This document shows positions 1 to 5,143 of a stretch of DNA of 12,224 bases, piece by piece. Both the position numbers and the translations under genes were made by a program. Position 1 is the stretch's first letter. Each line of letters starts with the position of its first letter. The stretch lies in assembly GCA_020849155.1 (NCBI GenBank), contig JADLGU010000299.1:1-12224 (forward strand), read 5' to 3'. Source of the DNA: Rhodocyclaceae bacterium (GTDB lineage Bacteria; Pseudomonadota; Gammaproteobacteria; Burkholderiales; Rhodocyclaceae). The notes below the pieces were generated by a model that searched no databases, was not told where the DNA came from, and worked only from the letters and a program-made list of their open reading frames with translations.

Positions 1-1
1 A

Positions 2-169
2 ATCACCCTCGACCAGGTTCTCATGGTCGGCGACGGCGAGTCGGTGAAAATCGGCGCGCCGCTGGTGCAAGGCGCTAGCGTCAAGGCGAAAGTCCTCGCC
101 CAGGGCCGGCACGAGAAAGTGAAGATCTTCAAGATGCGCCGGCGCAAGCACTACCAGAAGCACCAGTGA
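2..169 (+). CDS. rplU: 50S ribosomal protein L21, C-terminal part, ended early by in-frame TGA
   Basis: The 5' end lies outside the window. The visible 55 residues match the C-terminal half of L21, a 23S rRNA-binding protein of the large subunit. They include the family's VKIG segment, GRHEKVKIFK and the basic RRRKHYQKHQ stretch. In E. coli L21 the corresponding segment reads RRRKHYRKQQ and continues with GHRQ and about 14 more residues. Here the glycine codon position is TGA (167-169), and the reading frame then resumes with HRQNFTEIQISGISA and a TAA at 215-217. As written, the protein lacks its last 16 residues. TGA serves as the ordinary stop for other genes here (dctP, dctQ, second porin), so general recoding is unlikely. 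A point mutation or a base-calling error is more likely. The gene is followed by rpmA, as in most bacteria. Confidence 0.9.
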   Translation: MTLDQVLMVGDGESVKIGAPLVQGASVKAKVLAQGRHEKVKIFKMRRRKHYQKHQ

Positions 170-217
170 CACCGGCAGAACTTCACCGAAATCCAGATCT
201 CCGGCATTTCGGCGTAA
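170..217 (+). other. Remaining in-frame L21 tail after the premature stop
   Basis: These 15 codons plus TAA continue in the rplU frame after the TGA. They read HRQNFTEIQISGISA, clearly the conserved L21 C-terminus (E. coli: HRQWFTDVKITGISA). The tail has no start codon or ribosome-binding site of its own, so it would be translated only by readthrough or if the TGA is an error. Confidence 0.85.
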
Positions 218-220
218 GCA

Positions 221-225
221 AGGAG
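221..225 (+). promoter_or_regulatory. Shine-Dalgarno site of rpmA
   Basis: AGGAG lies 7 nt before the rpmA ATG and directly behind the original rplU TAA, fitting translation of L27 from the same mRNA as L21. Confidence 0.7.
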
Positions 226-232
226 CACAGAC

Positions 233-493
233 ATGGCACACAAAAAGGCAGGCGGCAGTTCACGCAACGGCCGCGACTCGCAGGCGAAGCGCCTCGGCGT
301 GAAACGCTATGGCGGCATGCTGATCAACGCCGGCAGCATCATCGTGCGCCAGCGCGGGACGCAGTTCCACGCCGGCGACAACGTCGGCATGGGCCGCGAC
401 CACACGCTGTTCGCCAAAGTCACCGGCACGGTCGAGTTCGCGGTCAAGGGCGCCGACAAGCGCAAGACGGTGAACATCGTCCCGGCAGCGTAA
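233..493 (+). CDS. rpmA: 50S ribosomal protein L27
   Basis: An 86-residue protein with the full L27 pattern. The N-terminus is MAHKKAGGSSRNGRDSQAKR, followed by LGVKRYGG, the INAGSIIVRQRGTQFHAG core and GRDHTLFA. Length is normal for the family (about 85 residues). L27 sits at the peptidyl-transferase centre, and its flexible N-terminal tail reaches toward the tRNA ends. The tail starts directly at AHKK after Met, so it is not the Firmicutes/Thermus type with a cleavable extension. The start is supported by AGGAG 7 nt upstream. It is the second gene of the rplU-rpmA unit and is followed 19 bp later by a strong intrinsic terminator. Confidence 0.98.
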   Translation: MAHKKAGGSSRNGRDSQAKRLGVKRYGGMLINAGSIIVRQRGTQFHAGDNVGMGRDHTLFAKVTGTVEFAVKGADKRKTVNIVPAA

Positions 494-512
494 GCAGCCC
501 GGTCGCCGCGAC

Positions 513-545
513 AAAAAGCCCTGCCGTCGCGGCAGGGCTTTTTTT
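513..545 (+). terminator. Rho-independent terminator after rpmA, abutting obgE
   Basis: An AAGCCCTGCC / GGCAGGGCTT stem (516-525 and 531-540) with a GTCGC loop can be extended by three A-T pairs at its base to 513-525/531-543. A run of T residues follows (539-545). This is a textbook intrinsic terminator for the rplU-rpmA transcript. The T-tract ends only 3 nt before the obgE ATG at 549, leaving no room for a Shine-Dalgarno site. Confidence 0.92.
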
Positions 546-548
546 ATT

Positions 549-1601
549 ATGAAATTCTTCGACGAGGCGAAAATCGAGGTCATTGCCGGCGACGGCGGCA
601 ATGGCGCGGCCACCTTCCGGCGCGAGAAATACGTGCCCAAGGGCGGCCCCTCGGGCGGCGACGGCGGCCGCGGCGGCAGCATCTATGCCATTGCCGACCG
701 CAACCTCAACACGCTCATTGACTACCGCTACACGCGCATCTTCCGCGCCGAGCGCGGCGAGAACGGCATGAGCTCGGACTGCTACGGCCGCGGCGGCGAG
801 GACATGGAGTTGCGCATGCCGGTCGGCACCGTCATCAGCGATCTCGAGACGGGTGAAGCGATCGCCGACCTCGATCACGACGGCATGCGCGCGCTCATCG
901 CCCAAGGCGGACAGGGCGGGCTGGGCAACATCCATTTCAAGTCGAGCACCAACCGCGCCCCCAAACAGTGCACCCCCGGCACGCCGGGCGAACGGCGCGA
1001 GTTGAAGCTGGAACTCAAAGTGCTCGCCGACGTCGGTCTGCTCGGCCTGCCGAACGCCGGCAAGTCCACCTTCATCCGCGCCGTCTCCTCGGCCCGCCCG
1101 AAGGTCGCCGACTACCCCTTCACCACCCTGCACCCGAACCTCGGCGTGGTGCGCGTCGACACGAACCGCAGCTTCGTCGTCGCCGACATCCCCGGCCTGA
1201 TCGAGGGCGCGGCGGAAGGCGCCGGCCTCGGCCACCAGTTCCTGCGCCACCTGCAGCGGACGAGTCTGCTGTTGCACATCGTGGACATCGCCCCCTTCGA
1301 TCCGGCCGCCGACCCGGTGCGCGACGCGCATGCCATCCTCGACGAGTTGAAGAAGTACGATCCGTCCCTGCACGACAAGCCGCGCTGGCTGGTCGCCAAC
1401 AAGATCGATCTGCTGCCGGAGGAGGAGCGCGCGGCGCGCCTGGCCGCCCTGGTGACGGGCTATGGCCCGGTGGAACGGCATTTCGCCATTTCCGCCATCA
1501 ACGGCGCCGGCTGCAGTGAACTGACTTTCGCTATCATGGCGCATATCGAACAACGCAAGGCGGCTGAGCCCGCCGCGCAGGAACATGAGAACGAAGATTA
1601 G
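549..1601 (+). CDS. obgE: Obg/CgtA family GTPase (ribosome assembly and stress)
   Basis: A 350-residue GTPase associated with 50S subunit maturation and stringent-response control. The N-terminal glycine-rich Obg fold spans residues 1-158 (MKFFDEAKIEVIAGDGGNGA, GGPSGGDGGRGG, GGQGGLGN). The G domain follows: G1/P-loop GLPNAGKST at 166-174, the G2 threonine in the DYPFTTLHPNLG segment, G3 DIPGLIEGA at 213-221, G4 NKID at 284-287 and G5 SAINGAG at 315-321. The short acidic C-terminus (ending ENED) is typical of proteobacterial members. The start at 549 is fixed by the family N-terminus, yet no Shine-Dalgarno is visible because the upstream bases form the rpmA terminator. Its 3' end overlaps proB by 17 bp, suggesting coupled expression. 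Confidence 0.97.
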   Translation: MKFFDEAKIEVIAGDGGNGAATFRREKYVPKGGPSGGDGGRGGSIYAIADRNLNTLIDYRYTRIFRAERGENGMSSDCYGRGGEDMELRMPVGTVISDLETGEAIADLDHDGMRALIAQGGQGGLGNIHFKSSTNRAPKQCTPGTPGERRELKLELKVLADVGLLGLPNAGKSTFIRAVSSARPKVADYPFTTLHPNLGVVRVDTNRSFVVADIPGLIEGAAEGAGLGHQFLRHLQRTSLLLHIVDIAPFDPAADPVRDAHAILDELKKYDPSLHDKPRWLVANKIDLLPEEERAARLAALVTGYGPVERHFAISAINGAGCSELTFAIMAHIEQRKAAEPAAQEHENED

Positions 1602-2700
1602 CCAGGCGCGCCGGCTGGTGGTGAAGGTCGGCAGCGCGCTGGTCACCGACAACGGCGCCGGCCTGGCCGGCGACTTCATCGCCGAACTGGCCCGGCAGAT
1701 TGCCGCCCTGCGCGCCAACGGCCGCGAGGTGCTGCTGGTCTCCAGCGGCGCCATCGCCGCCGGCATGCAGCGCCTCGGCTGGGCGACGCGCCCGCATGCC
1801 ATGCATGAGTTGCAGGCGGCGGCCGCCGTCGGGCAGATGGGCCTGGCGCAGGCCTATGAATCCTGCTTCTCGCAATACAGCCTGAAGACCGCGCAGATCC
1901 TGCTCACTCACGAGGACCTGGCCGACCGGCTGCGCTACCTCAACGCCCGCTCGACGCTCACTGCCCTGCTCGCACTGGGCGTGGTGCCGATCATCAACGA
2001 GAACGACACCGTCGTCACCGACGAGATCAAGTTCGGCGACAACGACACGCTGGGCGCGCTGGTCGCCAATCTGGTGGAAGCCGACGCACTGGTGATCCTC
2101 ACCGACCAGGCCGGCCTGTACACCGCCGACCCGCGCAACGATCCCGCCGCGACGCTGGTCGCCGCGCACCGCGCCGACGACCCGGCGCTGGAACGCATGG
2201 CCGGCGGCGCCGGCTCGGGCATTTCCAAGGGCGGCATGATCACCAAGGTCAGGGCCGCGCAGCGTGCCGCCCGCAGCGGCGCCCACACCCTGATCGCCAG
2301 CGGACGCGAAGCCGACGTGCTGCCGCGCCTGGCCGCAGGCGAAGCCATCGGCACCCTGCTCCACGCCGGCGCCACCCCGCTGGCGGCACGCAAGCAATGG
2401 CTGGCCGACCACCTGCAGCTGGCCGGCAGCCTGATCCTCGACCCTGGGGCCGTGAAGGCGCTGGCCTCGGGCCGGAGCCTGCTGCCGGTCGGCGTCACCG
2501 CCGTGGAAGGGGAATTCGAGCGCGGCGCGGCGGTCGCCTGCCGCACCCCCGAGGGCCGCGAGATCGCCCGTGGCCTGGTGAATTACTCGAGCTCCGAAGC
2601 GCGCCGCATCGCGCGGGCGCCCAGCGGCGAGATCGAAGCCCTCCTCGGCTACATCGACGAGCCGGAACTCATTCACCGGGACAACATGGTCCTGCTTTAA
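1585..2700 (+). CDS. proB: Glutamate 5-kinase with C-terminal PUA domain
   Basis: A 371-residue enzyme that phosphorylates L-glutamate to gamma-glutamyl phosphate, the first and normally proline-feedback-inhibited step of proline synthesis. The amino-acid kinase domain shows VVKVGSALVT (12-21), VSSGAIAAGM (52-61), IINENDTV (136-143), FGDNDTLGALVA (150-161) and GSGISKGGMITKV (210-222). The PUA domain covers roughly residues 280-361, including the LLPVGVTAVEGEFERG segment. Length matches the two-domain form (E. coli about 367 residues). The ATG lies inside the end of obgE in another frame. An AGGA (1579-1582) is only 2 nt upstream, so translational coupling to obgE is likely. No proA follows. 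Downstream lie short repeats and a transposase element instead. Confidence 0.97.
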   Translation: MRTKISQARRLVVKVGSALVTDNGAGLAGDFIAELARQIAALRANGREVLLVSSGAIAAGMQRLGWATRPHAMHELQAAAAVGQMGLAQAYESCFSQYSLKTAQILLTHEDLADRLRYLNARSTLTALLALGVVPIINENDTVVTDEIKFGDNDTLGALVANLVEADALVILTDQAGLYTADPRNDPAATLVAAHRADDPALERMAGGAGSGISKGGMITKVRAAQRAARSGAHTLIASGREADVLPRLAAGEAIGTLLHAGATPLAARKQWLADHLQLAGSLILDPGAVKALASGRSLLPVGVTAVEGEFERGAAVACRTPEGREIARGLVNYSSSEARRIARAPSGEIEALLGYIDEPELIHRDNMVLL

Positions 2701-2726
2701 TACCAGTCCGCCAGACGCAGACCCTT

Positions 2727-2788
2727 GAGAATCGCGGAGAATCGGGAGAATCGGGGGAGAATCGGGGACGGGGAGAATCGGAGAATCG
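2727..2788 (+). repeat. Irregular tandem array of GAGAATCG (six copies)
   Basis: GAGAATCG occurs at 2727, 2737, 2746, 2757, 2773 and 2781, giving steps of 10, 9, 11, 16 and 8 bp. The units are separated by G-rich spacers. The last unit runs straight into the left copy of the 20-bp GGGGACAGACC motif. The array begins 27 bp after the proB stop, and no separate terminator for proB is seen. No coding function is apparent. Confidence 0.9.
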
Positions 2789-2807
2789 GGGACAGACCAC
2801 GGTTTCC
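2788..2807 (+). repeat. Left 20-bp inverted repeat of the transposase element
   Basis: GGGGACAGACCACGGTTTCC pairs perfectly with the inverted copy at 3590-3609. It lies 13 bp beyond the stop codon of the transposase gene. A third copy with one G-to-A change is at 6672-6691. Confidence 0.95.
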
Positions 2808-2820
2808 AATGCTCAGCAGA

Positions 2821-3534
2821 CTAAAACAGATCGCGAGATGCGGGTTCGGCCTGCTTGCGTGGACGACCGGATTTTCCCGGCACCGCCCGACGACCCAAAG
2901 CGGCAGTTATTTCGGCCTGAAAGCGTGGGTTGCCGAGCACGAAATTTCCATTGGTTGCATGACGAATATCGCTCATCAAGCCGGCATCGAGCGTCTCGGT
3001 GAAAAGCGCCTGATAGGCTGACTGCCGTTTTTCAGCCAGATTTCCCAGCGCGATGTAAATCGGATGCGGTTCGATCATAGGGTCTGCGTCGCCCAAGGCA
3101 TTGGCCCGGTAGCTCGACCAACGATACGCCGACGGCACCGCCACCATGCCAGCCCGCACTGGATTCATCTCAATGTAGCGCGAACAGCCCAGGAGGTAGG
3201 TTTCATCCTGGACAATGCACGACCGGAATCGCCCCTCCCACAGCGTGCCGCTGCGCTGGTAGCGTCGATTGACATACTGCACATAGCGCTGGCCGAGCAG
3301 CTTCATCATCCGCCCCGCTCCATCCGCTTTGCACGGCGTCAGCAGGAGATGGACGTGATTCGTCATCAGCGCATAGGCGTGGATGGCGCAGCCGGTGCGC
3401 CGCGCACACAACTTCAACTGATCCAGATAGAGACGATAGTCGTCATCAGCAAAAAAGCAGGCCTGGCGGTTGTTGCCGCGCTGTATGACGTGAAGCGGGA
3501 CCCCGGGAAGCGCAATGCGTGCGCGGCGCGGCAT
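2821..3534 (-). CDS. REP-associated tyrosine transposase (Y1/HUH, IS200-like)
   Basis: A 237-residue protein of the Y1 transposase superfamily, single-strand-specific HUH nucleases. The start was chosen at the ATG giving MPRRARIALPGVPLHVIQRG, the usual N-terminus of these proteins; a TTG seven codons upstream (3555) is less likely. Visible signatures are the VIQRGNNRQACFF strand, the HUH motif inside MTNHVHLLL, a YVQYVNRRYQRSGTLWEGR segment expected to hold the catalytic tyrosine, and the SRYIEMNPVRAGMV motif followed by YRWSSYRANALG. The C-terminus is basic (RRAVPGKSGRPRKQ), consistent with DNA binding. The reading frame is intact, so the protein may be active. It is the only gene between the 20-bp inverted repeats. 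In known RAYT systems the enzyme is single-copy and processes REP sequences in trans; that role is an inference here. Confidence 0.93.
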   Translation of the reverse strand: MPRRARIALPGVPLHVIQRGNNRQACFFADDDYRLYLDQLKLCARRTGCAIHAYALMTNHVHLLLTPCKADGAGRMMKLLGQRYVQYVNRRYQRSGTLWEGRFRSCIVQDETYLLGCSRYIEMNPVRAGMVAVPSAYRWSSYRANALGDADPMIEPHPIYIALGNLAEKRQSAYQALFTETLDAGLMSDIRHATNGNFVLGNPRFQAEITAALGRRAVPGKSGRPRKQAEPASRDLF

Positions 3535-3558
3535 GGTTTCGGAAAGGTTGCACAACGA

Positions 3559-3577
3559 TTCCGCAAGGATAGCGGAA
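3559..3577 (-). other. Small hairpin in the leader of the transposase gene
   Basis: TTCCGC (3559-3564) and GCGGAA (3572-3577) form a 6-bp stem with a 7-nt loop, 25 bp upstream of the transposase ATG. Beyond it, GGAAACCGGTGG (3574-3585) is an imperfect direct repeat of GGAAACCGTGG inside the right terminal repeat. It could be a recognition structure for the transposase or chance. Confidence 0.4.
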
Positions 3578-3589
3578 ACCGGTGGAACA

Positions 3590-3609
3590 GGAAACCGTGG
3601 TCTGTCCCC
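3590..3609 (-). repeat. Right 20-bp inverted repeat of the transposase element
   Basis: The exact reverse complement of 2788-2807, lying 56 bp upstream of the transposase ATG. Both GGGGACAGACC ends point inward. Confidence 0.95.
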
Positions 3610-3625
3610 ATTAATTCATTAATTC
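3610..3625 (+). repeat. Tandem ATTAATTC x2 just outside the right end
   Basis: Two perfect copies of ATTAATTC (3610-3617 and 3618-3625) touch the outer edge of the right inverted repeat. This mirrors the GAGAATCG array at the left end, but with an unrelated unit. It is strikingly AT-rich for this genome. Confidence 0.85.
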
Positions 3626-3637
3626 TGCTGGGCGCAC

Positions 3638-3667
3638 AAAAAAAAACGGCCGCCCGAGGCGGCCGTT
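3638..3667 (-). terminator. Rho-independent terminator of the first porin
   Basis: Reading the minus strand, AACGGCCGCC / GGCGGCCGTT forms a 10-bp stem (3658-3667 with 3645-3654) with a 3-nt loop. It is followed by nine T residues (3638-3646 on the plus strand are A). It starts 20 bp after the porin stop codon. The second porin has an almost identical hairpin. Confidence 0.92.
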
Positions 3668-3687
3668 CAACTCAATGAGAGCGATTC

Positions 3688-4983
3688 TTAGAACACGTGG
3701 CGGAGGCCGATGCCAATCGTACGCGGATCGGCGCCTTCGTTGCCGGTACGCGCCAGACCGAGGGCGAGCGGGGTCGCGCCCATGCCGATGCCTGCGTTCG
3801 AATCGAAGTCATACGCCGCACCGCGACCGTTGGTGATCCGGGCGTAATTCAGCCACACGTTGGTGCGCTTGGACAGTGCATACTGGTAGCCCAGCGTCCA
3901 GAAGTGCGCGCCGGTGTTGTTGTCGCCCAGCTTGACCGCAGTGTTGATGGCGGCCACGCTGGCCGAGGCATTGATCGCGCCGGCGCGGGCGTAGGTCACA
4001 CCGAAGCTGTGCGCCCCGGTCGTGTAGCTGACCGGCAGCGCCCAGGCGGTACGGCTCATGCTGCCCGTCCCCGTCGCCACAACGTCGGCCGTCTCGTGCG
4101 CCTTCAGGCGATCCCAGATCAGGCCGACTCTCAGGCCCATCGGGAAGGTGTAGGCAATGCCCGCCCGATTGCCCGTCACGTCCACCGTGCCGGCGGCACC
4201 GAGAATCCCGGAAGTGCCCGTAGCGCCCCCAGTGATGGTCCGGTCAGAAATCTTCATCCAGCCGTAGAAAGCCGTCCAGGGACCGTTGACATAGGTCGGG
4301 CTGATGGCCCAGGTGCGTTCCTTCGCTTCGTCGTTCGGCGTGCCGATCAGGGACGAAGCGTTCGCCGCCTCGACATGGCGGGAATATTGCACGGTCACGT
4401 CAAAACCGTTCCAGCGCGGGCTGACATAGCGGATCTGGTTGGCCATGCGACCGCCCTGGGTCACGGCGCGCTGGCCGCGGCCGTTGTTGTGCAGCATGCC
4501 GCGGCTGTAAGCCGCCGCCGCCCCCTTGCCGTAAAAGCTGTCCACGTTACCGACGAGATGGGTCTGAAGGTCCCAGAAGCCGAGCATGATTTCGCCCCAC
4601 TTGTCGCTGCGCAGGCCGACGCCGGTGTTGCGCGAGCCGAGCGAGCCGGACGCGGTGGTGGCCGTCACGTTGCTGTTGCCGGGATCGACCGCCGCGCCGA
4701 TGGTGCCGAAGGCCTTGAGGCCATTGCCGAGATCTTCGGTGACGGTGAAGCGCAGTTCGGAGGAGTTATCGACCACGCGGGTGCGCGAGGTCAGGCTGCC
4801 TTGGCGACCGGTAGGGACCGTGTTTGTGCCCGCTGCGAGTGCGTCGGCGACCGAACTGCCGCCCGCCGAGACCGACTCGAAACCGGCGTTCAGCGTGCCG
4901 GAAATCGTCACGTTGGTCTGCGCCATGGCCAGCGGAGCGGCCAGAACGCCGGCAACGGCGACTGCGATGAGTTTCTTTTGCAT
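3688..4983 (-). CDS. Gram-negative trimeric porin (OmpC/Porin_4-like), paralogue 1
   Basis: A 431-residue outer-membrane beta-barrel porin that would allow diffusion of small hydrophilic solutes. The start at MQKKLIAVAVAG is chosen over a longer frame because it begins a clean Sec signal peptide (residues 1-21, cut expected after APLAMA before QTNVTISG) and has GGAG upstream. The mature protein opens with VTISGTLNAGFESV, shows the SELRFTVTEDLGNGLKAFGTI and GVGLRSDKWGEIMLG motifs of the Burkholderia/Neisseria porin family, and ends in GIGLRHVF, the terminal Phe needed for BAM-mediated insertion. Residues about 136-182 occupy the place of constriction loop L3. It lies directly downstream of a close paralogue on the same strand, with its own terminator. 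The specific solute is not predictable. Confidence 0.93.
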   Translation of the reverse strand: MQKKLIAVAVAGVLAAPLAMAQTNVTISGTLNAGFESVSAGGSSVADALAAGTNTVPTGRQGSLTSRTRVVDNSSELRFTVTEDLGNGLKAFGTIGAAVDPGNSNVTATTASGSLGSRNTGVGLRSDKWGEIMLGFWDLQTHLVGNVDSFYGKGAAAAYSRGMLHNNGRGQRAVTQGGRMANQIRYVSPRWNGFDVTVQYSRHVEAANASSLIGTPNDEAKERTWAISPTYVNGPWTAFYGWMKISDRTITGGATGTSGILGAAGTVDVTGNRAGIAYTFPMGLRVGLIWDRLKAHETADVVATGTGSMSRTAWALPVSYTTGAHSFGVTYARAGAINASASVAAINTAVKLGDNNTGAHFWTLGYQYALSKRTNVWLNYARITNGRGAAYDFDSNAGIGMGATPLALGLARTGNEGADPRTIGIGLRHVF

Positions 4984-5063
4984 TGTGTGAATCTCCAAGC
5001 TGACAATTATTTGGCATGCCGTGTTTCGCATACCGTCACGACTTCCGTCGTCGATACTAACCG

Positions 5064-5082
5064 ATGAATATTACCAATTCAT
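5064..5082 (-). promoter_or_regulatory. AT-rich inverted repeat between the porin genes
   Basis: ATGAAT-N7-ATTCAT forms a perfect 6-bp inverted repeat in the 160-bp gap between the stop of porin 2 and the start of porin 1, upstream of porin 1. It is unusually AT-rich for this DNA. It could be a regulator site or part of the porin 1 promoter. No convincing -35/-10 pair was found. Confidence 0.3.
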
Positions 5083-5085
5083 GAC

Positions 5086-5111
5086 AAAACGGCCGCCCGA
5101 GGGCGGCCGTT
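5086..5111 (-). terminator. Terminator hairpin of the second porin
   Basis: On the minus strand a 10-bp stem AACGGCCGCC / GGCGGCCGTT (5102-5111 with 5088-5097) has a 4-nt loop and is followed by TTTTGT. It is the same stem as after porin 1 but with a much shorter T-run. It may therefore terminate only partly, letting some transcripts continue into porin 1. Confidence 0.75.
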
Positions 5112-5143
5112 CCGTTAAAGCTGCATCAAGAACCGCAACACTA

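Larger units (their letters stand above)
2788..3609 (-). mobile_element. 822-bp RAYT-type transposase element with 20-bp inverted ends
   Basis: The element is defined by GGGGACAGACCACGGTTTCC at 2788-2807 and its exact reverse complement at 3590-3609. A single Y1-type transposase gene on the minus strand fills the space between. IS200/IS605-group elements usually end in subterminal hairpins, whereas REP-associated transposases are flanked by inverted short repeats. The second arrangement fits better here, but these ends are not classic GTAG-type REP hairpins. The boundary call is an inference from the repeat. Confidence 0.75.

Noticed and set aside
167..169. Alternative genetic code or selenocysteine at the rplU TGA
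   Set aside because: TGA ends at least three other genes in this window, L21 has no selenocysteine, and no SECIS-like reason exists to expect one.
444..1802. 452-codon minus-strand frame opposite obgE
   Set aside because: It is a shadow of the GC-rich obgE codons. The plus strand carries all five GTPase motifs.
1534..2676. 380-codon minus-strand frame opposite proB
   Set aside because: It is antisense to a clear glutamate 5-kinase, with low-complexity Arg/Ala/Gly composition and no recognisable motif.
2727..2788. Possible CRISPR-like array
   Set aside because: The units are 8 bp with irregular spacing of 8-16 bp. There are no spacers of 30 bp or so and no cas genes.
2725..3021. Small plus-strand frames through the GAGAATCG array
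   Set aside because: They translate a tandem repeat and then the antisense of the transposase gene. There is no ribosome-binding site and no family resemblance.
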